Assembly: GCF_013385825.1 (NCBI RefSeq)
Contig: NZ_JACAPG010000010.1
Coordinates: 1-64,000, forward strand
Source: Pseudomonas reactans
GTDB taxonomy: Bacteria > Pseudomonadota > Gammaproteobacteria > Pseudomonadales > Pseudomonadaceae
Direction of reading: 5' to 3'
DNA: 64,000 nt
Both the position numbers and the translations under genes were made by a program. How positions within the stretch are numbered: position 1 is the first letter of the stretch; every line of letters starts with the position of its first letter. Shown here piece after piece: positions 53,420 to 61,490 of this stretch. A model generated the notes under the pieces. The model was not told the DNA's origin, did no database searches, and worked only from the letters and a program-made list of their open reading frames with translations.

Positions 53420-53504
53420 TTCGCCAAACGGGCGGCGCCGGCGCTGCCCGTTTACCCTCTGATGCTTGACCCCGTTGCACATGCTCAAGGGGGCAAACCC
53501 AACC

Positions 53505-54392
53505 ATGACAGCCTTGATTTCCCTGGGGCCGGTCGCCGCTACTGGCGCACCGACCTTGACCGTGACCGGTGGTTTGCACCAGGGCAGTTCCCTGGTGCTC
53601 GACCAGCCGGTCTACACCCTCGGCGCCGACCTGGCGGCCGATTTGGTACTTACTGATCCCGGTATTGCCGGCCTGCACCTGCGCCTGCGGTTTGAAGGCG
53701 ACCAAGTGGCGGTCGAAGCGCTGGGCGGTGATGTGCTGCTCGCCGGCAATGTGCGCATTCCCCACGGCAGCGGCCATCGCGCGCGGCTGCCGCTGCAACT
53801 GCGGATCGGCACGGCGGCTGTGAGCCTGGCGGGGCCTGGCGGTGCTGCAAAACCATCGGACGCCCCACGCAAAATTACCCCCTGGATTGTCGCGACCGCC
53901 CTGCTGTTTATCTGTGCAGGCGCGCTGGCGGTTCGTAGCGAAGCGCCACTGTTGCCCGCAACGGTCGTGGCCGACGAGGTAGCGCCGCTGAAAATGCCGT
54001 CCCGCGAGCAAGCCAGGGCCTGGATGGAGCAGCAGCTACACGCCGCCCACTTGGACACCGTGAAGGTCAGTGACAGCAATGGCCAGCTCAGCGCCACCGG
54101 CACCTTTGAACAGTCGCAAAAGCCACAATGGCTGGCGTTGCAGCAGGCGTTCGATCAGCGCTACGGCCAGCAGATCGTGCTCAACCCGCGTGTGACAGCC
54201 CGCGCCGATGCCGCCGCGCCGCGCGTGCGCTTCCAGGCCGTATGGTTTGGCGCCCAGCCCTACGTGATCAACGACAGCGGCAAGCGCCTCTACCCCGGCG
54301 CAGCCCTGGCGGACAACTGGGTGCTGGAACGCATCGAAAACAACCAAGTGATCCTCGCCCGTGGCGAGGAGCGCTTCACCTTCACCCTATGA
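53505..54392 (+). CDS. sctD: T3SS inner-membrane ring protein SctD-like (FHA domain)
   Basis: 295 aa from the ATG at 53505. Cytoplasmic FHA-like domain (about 1-105: LVLDQPVYTLGADLAADLVLTDPGIAGLHLRL), one membrane helix (about 125-145: ITPWIVATALLFICAGALAV), then a short periplasmic part with one or two ring-building domains. Shorter than YscD (about 420), like rhizobial Y4yQ. Forms the outer of the two inner-membrane rings. A REP pair separates it from the next gene. Confidence 0.82.
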   Translation: MTALISLGPVAATGAPTLTVTGGLHQGSSLVLDQPVYTLGADLAADLVLTDPGIAGLHLRLRFEGDQVAVEALGGDVLLAGNVRIPHGSGHRARLPLQLRIGTAAVSLAGPGGAAKPSDAPRKITPWIVATALLFICAGALAVRSEAPLLPATVVADEVAPLKMPSREQARAWMEQQLHAAHLDTVKVSDSNGQLSATGTFEQSQKPQWLALQQAFDQRYGQQIVLNPRVTARADAAAPRVRFQAVWFGAQPYVINDSGKRLYPGAALADNWVLERIENNQVILARGEERFTFTL

Positions 54393-54409
54393 AAACACAC
54401 CGCCTCCCT

Positions 54410-54509
54410 GTAGGAGCGAGCTTGCTCGCGAAAAACGCCCATCCAACCCGTTCCCACAGGCAGCCCGCGTCAGCGTTGACGACCTTCGCGAGCAAGCTCG
54501 CTCCTACAG
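54410..54509. repeat. REP pair inside the T3SS cluster
   Basis: GTAGGAGCGAGCTTGCTCGCG and inverted CGCGAGCAAGCTCGCTCCTACAG enclose about 55 bp, GCGAGC subtype. It lies between sctD and the 118-aa gene on the same strand. Confidence 0.9.
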
Positions 54510-54528
54510 TGTTTCTGCGAGTCCTTTC

Positions 54529-54885
54529 ATGAAAGTCGAACCCCGCCCGTTGATTCCCAGTGATGTGCGCAGTGCGCCGGTCGAAGCGGTTCGCCCGGTC
54601 AACTCCCGCCAGGCCACCGCCTTCGAGGCGGTGCTCAAGACCCGCAAGACCCAGACCCGCCGCTCCCTGCGCAGTGACCTCGAAGCGCTCACCGCCGCCG
54701 CCGGCGTCGACTCGTTGCTGTTCGGCGGCGCTCGCTCCCTGGAGCTGCTGGAGCATGTGATGGAACACATCCTGCCCGGCCTGGACGCCGAGCCACATAT
54801 CAAGGCACTGGCCGTCGAGCTGATCGGCGAAGAGATCGAGATGCGCCGCAACCTCGAACAGCAACGCTCGGAGGTCCATACTTGA
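54529..54885 (+). CDS. Hypothetical T3SS protein, SctX position
   Basis: 118 aa. Arg/Glu-rich helical protein with a C-terminal half LLEHVMEHILPGLDAEPHIKALAVELIGEEIEM. No signal peptide. It is followed, with TGATG overlap, by a TPR protein and then SctV, the same order as yscX-yscY-yscV in Yersinia, where X is 122 aa. Sequence similarity to YscX is not obvious to me, so this is a positional guess. Confidence 0.6.
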   Translation: MKVEPRPLIPSDVRSAPVEAVRPVNSRQATAFEAVLKTRKTQTRRSLRSDLEALTAAAGVDSLLFGGARSLELLEHVMEHILPGLDAEPHIKALAVELIGEEIEMRRNLEQQRSEVHT

Positions 54886-55220
54886 TGGCCCGCGATAACG
54901 AAGACGCCGTGCAACTGCTCAAAGGCATTGGTGAACTGTACCGGCGCAATGGCCAGTCCCAGCGCGCCCTGGTGATGCTGCTGATTGCCGTCAGCGTCGC
55001 GCCCCACGACGGTGTGTTGCTGCGCTCGCTGGTGCTGGCCTTCACCGACAGCGGTGACGCCGCCCGTGCCCTGAGTGCCCTGGACCGCCTGGTCGCGCTG
55101 GAAGGCGAATCCGCCAGCCTGTTGCTGCTGCGCGCCCGCGCCTTGTGGTACGGCGAGCGCAAGGACGAAGCGCGTCAATGCTTCAAACGCTACCTGGCTG
55201 CACGCAGGGGCGGCGCATGA
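54885..55220 (+). CDS. TPR-type T3SS chaperone, SctY/Y4yS-like
   Basis: 111 aa from the ATG at 54885. Three TPR-like helical pairs (LLKGIGELYRRNGQSQRALVMLLIAVSV, LLRSLVLAFTDSGDAARALSALDRLVAL, RARALWYGERKDEARQCFKRYLAA). Size and position next to SctV match YscY and rhizobial Y4yS. Overlaps both neighbours by 1-4 bp. Confidence 0.75.
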   Translation: MARDNEDAVQLLKGIGELYRRNGQSQRALVMLLIAVSVAPHDGVLLRSLVLAFTDSGDAARALSALDRLVALEGESASLLLLRARALWYGERKDEARQCFKRYLAARRGGA

Positions 55221-57349
55221 GTGCACTCAACCGCCTGAACAACCTGGCGCGTCTCGCTGCGCAGCGCACCGACGTGATCATCGTCGCGTTCATGCTGATG
55301 GCGATCGTGATGATGATCATCCCGCTGCCCACCTACCTGGTGGATGCGCTGATCGGCCTCAATATCGCCCTGAGCATCCTGATCCTGATCGTGGCGTTCT
55401 ACATCGGCCACTCGGTGGAGTTCTCCGCGCTGCCGCCGCTGATCCTGCTCAGCACATTGTTTCGGTTGTCACTGTCGATCACCACCACGCGTTTGATCCT
55501 GCTGCACGGCGACGCCGGCCATATCGTCAAGGCCTTCGGTGACTTCGTGATTGCCGGGCAAGTGGTGGTGGGCATGGTGGTGTTCCTGATCATCACCGTG
55601 GCGCAGTTCGTGGTGATCACCAAGGGCGCCGAGCGTGTGGCGGAAGTGGCCGCGCGTTTCACTTTGGACGCAATGCCCGGCAAGCAGATGAGCATCGACA
55701 ACGACCTGCGCAACGGCGACATCGACCAGGCCGAAGCCCGGCGCCGCCGCTCGCGCCTTGAGCGAGAAAGCCAGATGTTCGGTGCGATGGACGGCGCCAT
55801 GAAGTTCGTCAAAGGCGATGCCATCGCGGGCCTGGTGATCCTTGCGGTCAACCTGCTCGGCGGCATGCTGATCGGCATGATCGAGCGCGACATGCCCTTC
55901 GGCGTCGCGGTGCACACCTACTCGTTGTTGACCGTGGGTGACGGCCTGATCGCACAGATTCCGGCGCTGCTGATTTCTGTGGCGGCGGGCACCGTGGTCA
56001 CCCGCGTCAACAGCGACGGCGAAGCGGGGGACCTGGGCAGCGAGATCATCAAGCAACTGGGCGCCAGTTACCGGGCGCTGGGCTTGACCGCGTTGATCAT
56101 GATTGGCGTGAGCCTGCTGCCGGGGTTTCCGACCTGGGTGTTCCTCGGTCTGTCCCTGGTGTTTGGCGGCGCGGCGTTCATGATGTATCGCCGCCATCAC
56201 CGGCAGCCTGAGCTGGAAGTGCTGGTCGAGACGCCGGAAGCGGTGGTCGAAGTGCAGGCCGAGCTGGATGACAACCTGCTGCCCGATACCCGGGTGCTGC
56301 TGACCCTCGGCAGTGGCGTGTCCCAGAGCGCGCCGCGCCAACTGCTGCGCCAGCGTGTCGAAGCGCTGTGCCACGATTTGCGTACCGAGCTCGGCGTGGA
56401 CATGCCGGTACCCGGCATCTACATTGAGGCCAAGGCCACGCCGGGCAGTTTCCGCGTGTCCCTGGAAGGCGTGCCGGTGAGCGAAGGCGAATTGCCGATC
56501 AACTGCCTGCTGGTGCAGGACGATCCGGTGCATGTGCAGCTGCTGGACATCGCCACTGTGCAGGCCGATTCCCCCCTCAATGGTCGCAGCGCCCATTGGG
56601 TCGAACGCCAGCACGAAGACACGCTGCGCAACGCCGGCATCGGTTTCCTGATGCCCGACGAGGTGCTGCGCGGCGTGCTGGAACGCAGCCTGCGTCGCTA
56701 TGCCGCCGACTTCCTCGGCATCCAGGAAACCCGCCTGCTGCTGGAGCGCACGGAGGCCACCTACGGTGAACTGGTCAAGGAAGCCTTGCGCCTGGTGCCG
56801 TTGCAACGGGTGGCTGAAACCCTGCGCCTGTTGGTCGGCGAGGGCGTGTCGATCCGCAACCAGCGTGCCTTGCTCGAAGCCATGGTGGAGTGGGGCGCCC
56901 GCGAAACCGACGCCGGGCGCCTGGCCGAACACTTGCGTGCCGCGCTGGCACGGCAGATCAGCCATCAATACGCCGACCGCAACCGGGTGATCGGTGCGCT
57001 GGTGCTGGCGCCTGGCCTGGAAGACCAATTGCGTGCCTCCCTGCGTCGCCAGGAGCCTCAGCGCGAACTGATCCCCGAAGAAGTCAGCCGCGCCTTGCTC
57101 GCCCAACTGCGCCAGGCGTGTGACAACACTCGCGAAGTCAACAGCGCGGTGTTGCTGGTGCACCCGGAACTGCGCCGCAGCCTGCGCCGCCTGGTACTGC
57201 GCGGTGAGCTGGAGCTGGCGGTGCTGTCGTTCCGCGAGCTGGCCACCGAGTACAACCTGCAAGCGCTGGTGACCATCAGCCTCACCGAAATCTCCAACCG
57301 CCGCGCGCCTGCCGCGGCTTCCGTCCCCCCCCTGGCGTCCGCCTCATGA
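55217..57349 (+). CDS. sctV: T3SS export gate protein SctV (HrcV/RhcV)
   Basis: 710 aa from the ATG at 55217, overlapping the previous stop (ATGA). About eight N-terminal membrane helices (20-340), FHIPEP region RFTLDAMPGKQMSIDNDLRNGDIDQAEARRRR, then the large cytoplasmic nonamer-ring domain (360-700). Central export-gate component that receives substrates and chaperones. Start of a tightly packed gene set with the secretin. Confidence 0.95.
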   Translation: MSALNRLNNLARLAAQRTDVIIVAFMLMAIVMMIIPLPTYLVDALIGLNIALSILILIVAFYIGHSVEFSALPPLILLSTLFRLSLSITTTRLILLHGDAGHIVKAFGDFVIAGQVVVGMVVFLIITVAQFVVITKGAERVAEVAARFTLDAMPGKQMSIDNDLRNGDIDQAEARRRRSRLERESQMFGAMDGAMKFVKGDAIAGLVILAVNLLGGMLIGMIERDMPFGVAVHTYSLLTVGDGLIAQIPALLISVAAGTVVTRVNSDGEAGDLGSEIIKQLGASYRALGLTALIMIGVSLLPGFPTWVFLGLSLVFGGAAFMMYRRHHRQPELEVLVETPEAVVEVQAELDDNLLPDTRVLLTLGSGVSQSAPRQLLRQRVEALCHDLRTELGVDMPVPGIYIEAKATPGSFRVSLEGVPVSEGELPINCLLVQDDPVHVQLLDIATVQADSPLNGRSAHWVERQHEDTLRNAGIGFLMPDEVLRGVLERSLRRYAADFLGIQETRLLLERTEATYGELVKEALRLVPLQRVAETLRLLVGEGVSIRNQRALLEAMVEWGARETDAGRLAEHLRAALARQISHQYADRNRVIGALVLAPGLEDQLRASLRRQEPQRELIPEEVSRALLAQLRQACDNTREVNSAVLLVHPELRRSLRRLVLRGELELAVLSFRELATEYNLQALVTISLTEISNRRAPAAASVPPLASAS

Positions 57350-58626
57350 TGCGTTTTTGTGTGCTGTTGCTGAGTGTTTTTGCGTGTGTGAGCCAAGCTC
57401 AGGAAATCGCGGCCGGCGCCGGGGGCTCGATTGCCCTGGCCTCCGGTGAAGGGCGCATCCTGCATTTTGTCGCGCCGGTGGATTCGGTGCTGGTGGCCGA
57501 GCCGAATGTGGCCGACCTGCAAGTGGTATCGCCGGGCACGATCTATATTTTCGGCAAAGCGCCGGGCAACACCAGCCTGATCGCCCTGGGCAGCGACGGC
57601 AAACAACTGGCGAGCCTGACCCTGGCCGTGAGCAGTGGCAGCCAGGCGGTAAGCACGCCGATGCAGGCGCTGCACCCCGGCAACGGCGCACAGATCAGCG
57701 GCGCCGGTAACCGCCTGGTCGCCAAGGGCACCCTGGGTTCGGTGGCGGAGGCGACCGACCTGAATGCCTTGCTCAACCCCCAGGGGCAAGGCTTCCAGAG
57801 CGCGATCAACACCACCGAATACGCAGGCTCCGCCCAAGTGAACCTGCGTGTGCGTTTTGCCGAGGTGTCGCGCTCCGAGCTGCTGCACTACGGCGTGAAC
57901 TGGAACGCCATGTTCAACAACGGCACGTTTTCCTTTGGACTGATCACCGGCGGACCATTGGCCGCCGCCACGGCGGGTGGCTTGGCAGCAGCGGGTGCCG
58001 GTTCAGGCAATGTGAATATCGACGGCATGCTCGATGCGTTGCAGGCCAACGGCGTGTTGCAGATCCTTGCCGAACCGAATATCACCGCCATGACCGGCCA
58101 GACCGCCAGCTTCCTTGCGGGTGGCGAAGTGGCGATCCCGGTGCCGGTCAACCGTGACCTGGTGGGCATCGAATACAAGTCGTTCGGCGTGTCGTTGTTG
58201 TTCAACCCGACCCTGCTGCCCAACGGCCGCATCGCCTTGCAAGTGCGTCCGGAAGTCAGCAGCGTGGTCAGCGGTGGCACTGTGGATTTCGGCAACTTCC
58301 ACGTGCCGTCCTTCAGCGTGCGCCGCGCCGATACGCGGGTGGAGGTCGGCAGCGGGCAGACCTTCGCCATCGCCGGGCTGTTCCAGCGTGAAAGCAGCCA
58401 GGACATCGAGAAACTGCCACTGCTGGGTGACCTGCCGATCCTCGGCAATCTGTTCCGCTCCAAGCGCTTCCAGCGCAATGAAACCGAACTGGTGATTCTC
58501 ATCACGCCGTACCTGGTGGAACCGGTACGCGGTCGCACCCTCGCCACTCCCCTCGATGCGCAACCGGCTACCGCAGCGGCCACCGGACCGCGCAGCGGCG
58601 GGGCGTTCGGTTTCTACATGAATTGA
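57346..58626 (+). CDS. sctC2: Split secretin, pore half (RhcC2-like, Tad/CpaC type)
   Basis: 426 aa with its own signal peptide (to SQAQ). Residues about 25-100 match the N-terminal domain of Tad-pilus secretins (GRILHFVAPVDSVLVAEPNVADLQVVSPGTIYIFGKAPG), then a BON-like region and a complete secretin barrel (AEVSRSELLHYGVNW, IPVPVNRDLVGIEYKSFGV, KLPLLGDLPILGNLFRS, ETELVILITPYLV). Overlaps sctV by 4 bp. The T3SS-specific N0/N1 half is encoded separately at 60230. Forms the outer-membrane ring. Confidence 0.9.
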   Translation: MMRFCVLLLSVFACVSQAQEIAAGAGGSIALASGEGRILHFVAPVDSVLVAEPNVADLQVVSPGTIYIFGKAPGNTSLIALGSDGKQLASLTLAVSSGSQAVSTPMQALHPGNGAQISGAGNRLVAKGTLGSVAEATDLNALLNPQGQGFQSAINTTEYAGSAQVNLRVRFAEVSRSELLHYGVNWNAMFNNGTFSFGLITGGPLAAATAGGLAAAGAGSGNVNIDGMLDALQANGVLQILAEPNITAMTGQTASFLAGGEVAIPVPVNRDLVGIEYKSFGVSLLFNPTLLPNGRIALQVRPEVSSVVSGGTVDFGNFHVPSFSVRRADTRVEVGSGQTFAIAGLFQRESSQDIEKLPLLGDLPILGNLFRSKRFQRNETELVILITPYLVEPVRGRTLATPLDAQPATAAATGPRSGGAFGFYMN

Positions 58627-58640
58627 TCAGGGGGACTGCC

Positions 58641-59021
58641 ATGATTGCTTTACGTGTATTGATGCTGGTGCCCCTGGCGCTGATGGGCTGCCAGACCCAC
58701 CTGGCGCCCACTTACTACTCATCCGAGTACCGCGCGGATGGCTTGCCGACCCAATGCCAGCAACCACCGGCAACGGACACCATCGGGCTGGGCGAGGATT
58801 TCAAACCGACCCTGGCGTTGGGCTGCGCGAATAACCTGAACCTGATGCAGATGGTCGAGCGCAAGCAAGACCTGACCCAAGGCCGCACGACCGGCCCGGT
58901 GATGGCCGCGCCCGTCGGCCGAGCCGCCCAGGTCTACATCGAAGGTTTCGACCGCGAGCAATTGCAGCGGCGCAAGGACCAGCAGGAAGCCAAGACCGGC
59001 GCCGCGGGGGGCCAACAATGA
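58641..59021 (+). CDS. CpaD/RcpB-like small lipoprotein
   Basis: 126 aa. Lipobox ALMGC near residue 17. The C-terminal half LGCANNLNLMQMVERKQDLTQGRTTGP closely follows the CpaD (Tad pilus) family pattern FGCA-NLA-MV-DL-GR-GP. Much shorter than CpaD (about 220). It lies 14 bp after the Tad-type secretin gene, as cpaD follows cpaC in Tad loci, so it may be the secretin's pilotin or stabiliser. Confidence 0.7.
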   Translation: MIALRVLMLVPLALMGCQTHLAPTYYSSEYRADGLPTQCQQPPATDTIGLGEDFKPTLALGCANNLNLMQMVERKQDLTQGRTTGPVMAAPVGRAAQVYIEGFDREQLQRRKDQQEAKTGAAGGQQ

Positions 59022-59069
59022 CCTCCTTCACTGGCATCCGGTATCTTTCTGACTCCCCACATCCCAACT

Positions 59070-59091
59070 GTAGGAGCTGGCTTGCCAGCGA
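59070..59091 (+). repeat. Single REP element
   Basis: GTAGGAGCTGGCTTGCCAGCGA, the variant also seen at 61-83. No inverted partner nearby. Confidence 0.8.
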
Positions 59092-59154
59092 TAGCGGTAT
59101 GTCTGTGTACATATCCGTTCCTGCGGTAACGGCCGCTTATGGTTCCGCTCTTAC

Positions 59155-59410
59155 AGCGGGTCACTTTTGGAAGAGCCGGAAGCCGGCCCAGCCAAAAGTA
59201 ACCAAAAGGCTCTCGCCCCACCACTCGGCACCTCGCCTAGGCTCGGTGTGCCCTCACTCCGGCTTGAATCCGTGGGCCGCCGTCATGGGCCATCCTTGGC
59301 CCAGGACGGCTAACCCGGCGTCCTGCCGGGTTACCCACGGATTCAAGCCTGCGTTCGGCCAGCGTGGTTTTATGGGGCGATTGAGATCAAAAGCGGATCA
59401 AAAGCGATCT
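59155..59410. repeat. Complex dispersed-type intergenic element with a Y-shaped fold
   Basis: Fills the 398-bp gap (59022-59419) between the CpaD-like gene and the convergent TPR gene, with the REP above. ACTTTTGG/CCAAAAGT is inverted at 59162-59198. A 16-bp perfect inverted repeat (59261-59276 and 59334-59349) encloses two hairpins: 59279-59310 (6 bp plus 7 bp) and 59311-59333 (9 bp, 5-nt loop). Two tandem GATCAAAAGCG copies follow at 59385-59406. The GTCACTTTTGG...AAAAGTAACC start is familiar from repeats in fluorescent pseudomonads; family name not assigned. Confidence 0.7.
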
Positions 59411-59419
59411 TGTGTTGTG

Positions 59420-60184
59420 TCAGTTGGGGGCTACCAATCCCAGCTCTTTCGCCTGCGCCACCGGATCGCTGATGGCCTTGATGCGTTTCGCCTCGGTCAC
59501 CAATCGCTCACGCTCGGCAGCCGGAATATCATCCAGCGGCAGTGTGGCAACTCGCTGCTCATAACCGGCCAGCACCATCACCAACAGCACATTACGCTGG
59601 TGCCGGGGCAGGGCGCGGGGGGATTGGGTGACGGGGGCGATGGCGTCCAGAGCTTGTTGCGACTGCCCACCGAGGGCATAGGCCAGGGCCAGATTGCAGC
59701 GGTTGTCGAGGTCGTCGGGCTTGAGGCTCAGGCTCTTGGCGAACGCCGTTTGCGCCGCAGCGGCCTGGCCATTGAGGATCTGCGCCACACCCAGGCGGGT
59801 GTAGGCCACTGGCAACCCGCCAATCTCCGCCGCCTGGCCCAGGGCAGTGACGGCACGCTGGGTTTTTCCCAATTGGAGCTGCGCGGTGCCCAGGCCGAGC
59901 AGCGCGTCAGCGTTACGCGCATCGAACCCCAGGGCTTGCTGGAAAGCCCGCTCGGCGCCCAGCGCATCCTTGGCGTCGAGCCTGGCCTGGCCGAGCTTGA
60001 GCCACAACTCGATGCCGGCACCGGGTTGCTGCGCCGCACGCTCATACAGCGCGGCCGCACTGGCGTAGTCGCCGCGCTTGCTCAGGTCATCGGCCAGTTG
60101 CAACGACTTGTCGGAATCGGTCGCGGGTTTGCTGGCGCAGGCGGCCAGCAACAGGGTACTGGCGAGCAGAAAATTCTTGGACAT
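59420..60184 (-). CDS. TadD-like TPR lipoprotein
   Basis: 254 aa from the ATG at 60184; a farther in-frame start lacks a clean signal. Lipoprotein signal with lipobox LLAAC (residues 12-16). Four to five TPR units follow (DYASAAALYERAAQQ, DALGAERAFQQALGF, KTQRAVTALGQAAEI, QAAAAQTAFAKSLSL), then a tail HQRNVLLVMVLAGYE that matches TadD-type proteins. Divergent from the N0/N1 secretin gene and convergent with the CpaD-like gene. Probably assists secretin assembly in the periplasm. Confidence 0.8.
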   Translation of the reverse strand: MSKNFLLASTLLLAACASKPATDSDKSLQLADDLSKRGDYASAAALYERAAQQPGAGIELWLKLGQARLDAKDALGAERAFQQALGFDARNADALLGLGTAQLQLGKTQRAVTALGQAAEIGGLPVAYTRLGVAQILNGQAAAAQTAFAKSLSLKPDDLDNRCNLALAYALGGQSQQALDAIAPVTQSPRALPRHQRNVLLVMVLAGYEQRVATLPLDDIPAAERERLVTEAKRIKAISDPVAQAKELGLVAPN

Positions 60185-60229
60185 CGTCACAACTCGTCTG
60201 GCGAAGGCGGACGCCATGTAAGCATATTT

Positions 60230-60796
60230 TTGCTGGCTGTCCTATGCCTGTTCGGCAGCCGTTTTGCCAACGCCGCCGAAGAACCGGCGTGGTTTTCCCA
60301 GCCCTATGCCTACGTGTTGGTGGACCAGGATGTGCGCAGCGCTCTGGAAGAATTCGGCCACAACCTCGATGTGCCCCTGGTGCTCTCCGACAAGGTGCGC
60401 GGCAAAGCCCGCAGCACGATTCGCGGCGCCACCGCCGGCGAGTTCCTGCAGACCCTGTGCAGCACCAACGGCCTCACCTGGTACTTCGACGGCAACCTGC
60501 TGTACCTCAATGCCAGCGATGAAATCAGCACCAAGCTATTCAAGGCCAACGCCCTGGACCTCGACCCGTTGCAGGCCTACCTCAGCAACCTCGATGTGTT
60601 CGGCCAGCAACTGTCCATGCGCAATGGCCCCGAGGGCGATGAAGTGTTCGTGTCCGGACCACCGCCGTACCTGGCATTGGTGCAGCAGCATGTGGATCAC
60701 CTGCAACCCAAGGTCGTGGCCGCCCCGGTGGCGCGCGAGCGCGGGGTGCGGGTGTTCCGTGGCGCGCAAGTCAGTACCGAAACCCCAACCCAGTAA
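60230..60796 (+). CDS. sctC1: Split secretin, N0/N1 half (RhcC1-like)
   Basis: About 188 aa from a TTG at 60230. The start is uncertain: the nearby ATG (60216) is followed at once by TAA, and no standard start is seen upstream without entering the divergent gene. A signal-peptide-like stretch (LLAVLCLFGSRFANA) precedes the T3SS secretin N0 (VDQDVRSALEEFGHNLDVPLVLSDKVRGKA...LYLNASDE) and N1-like domains. No secretin barrel, so it must work with the pore half. RhcC1 of rhizobia is the known parallel. Confidence 0.8.
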   Translation: MLAVLCLFGSRFANAAEEPAWFSQPYAYVLVDQDVRSALEEFGHNLDVPLVLSDKVRGKARSTIRGATAGEFLQTLCSTNGLTWYFDGNLLYLNASDEISTKLFKANALDLDPLQAYLSNLDVFGQQLSMRNGPEGDEVFVSGPPPYLALVQQHVDHLQPKVVAAPVARERGVRVFRGAQVSTETPTQ

Positions 60797-60808
60797 AGGA
60801 GCAGCACC

Positions 60809-61042
60809 ATGTCCGTAACAGCCGTAGACAGCAATCTCGCCCCGGGTGGCGCCAGCCCTGAAGCCAAGTTCAATGCCGCGGTGGACAACGCCAAGGCCGC
60901 CGACAAACCCAGCGAAGCCGATGACCCCAAGTTCACCGATGCGTTGATCACCCAGGCGGTCACCATCGGCGGTCAGTTCATCATCATGCCGAAGATGCAG
61001 GAACTGCTGAACGACGCCATGTCCGATGACGACGAAGAGTAG
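60809..61042 (+). CDS. Small T3SS protein, candidate needle/pilus subunit
   Basis: 77 aa; AAGGAG 8 nt before the ATG. Disordered Ala/Asp-rich N-terminal half, then one helix (FTDALITQAVTIGGQFIIMPKMQELLNDAM) and an acidic tail SDDDEE. No signal peptide. It is directly before SctI, where needle or helper genes are often found. Not recognised by sequence; role inferred from size and place. Confidence 0.65.
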   Translation: MSVTAVDSNLAPGGASPEAKFNAAVDNAKAADKPSEADDPKFTDALITQAVTIGGQFIIMPKMQELLNDAMSDDDEE

Positions 61043-61051
61043 GAAGCCCCT

Positions 61052-61486
61052 ATGACTATCAGTCTCGCCGCCGGCGCTTCGGCGCTGCCGCCGTCTGCCG
61101 GCGCGGGGCCCGCCGGGGCCTCGCAGAACCTGTTCGAGCACATGGCCAACACCGCCAAGGGCATGCCCGAAGGCGCCAGCCCGCACCAGATCGGCTCGGG
61201 CCTGATGGAGCGCATGAACAGTTTTATCGACCGCACGCGGGCGTTTTCCGAGCGCGCCGACCTGCTTACCAACAACCCGTCGGCGCCGCCACCGGCATCG
61301 GCCGAGATCCGTACCGCCAGCGCTTCGCCTCAAGGCGAGCCGGGGAAAAAGGTCGGCGAACAGCAGGTCGACCAGATCGTCCACTCCCTGGGCAAGATGT
61401 TCGATTACTCCATCGAAACCCAGATGGTGGTGCGCGGTGCGACGCAGATTTCCGGTTCCGCCAACACACTGCTCAAGGGCCAATAA
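61052..61486 (+). CDS. sctI: T3SS inner-rod/adaptor protein SctI-like
   Basis: 144 aa. Low-complexity N-terminus, helical middle (GLMERMNSFIDRTRAFSERADLL) and a C-terminal helix QVDQIVHSLGKMFDYSIETQMVVRGATQISGSANTLLKG, typical of YscI/HrpB/NopB-type rod proteins. It immediately precedes sctJ, the normal order. Links the export gate to the needle. Confidence 0.8.
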   Translation: MTISLAAGASALPPSAGAGPAGASQNLFEHMANTAKGMPEGASPHQIGSGLMERMNSFIDRTRAFSERADLLTNNPSAPPPASAEIRTASASPQGEPGKKVGEQQVDQIVHSLGKMFDYSIETQMVVRGATQISGSANTLLKGQ

Positions 61487-61490
61487 CGCC

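Noticed and set aside
55469-57262. 597-aa minus-strand frame over sctV
   Set aside because: His/Gln-rich antisense composition typical of shadows; sctV in the other strand is unmistakable.
59018-60229. Long N-terminal extension (about 400 aa) of the N0/N1 secretin gene
   Set aside because: It runs antisense through the TPR lipoprotein and the repeat element, and the secretin signal peptide begins only near 60220.
57346-60796. Split secretin explained by a frameshift
   Set aside because: The halves are about 1.6 kb apart, in reversed order, each with its own signal peptide, and separated by other genes. This is a true two-gene arrangement.
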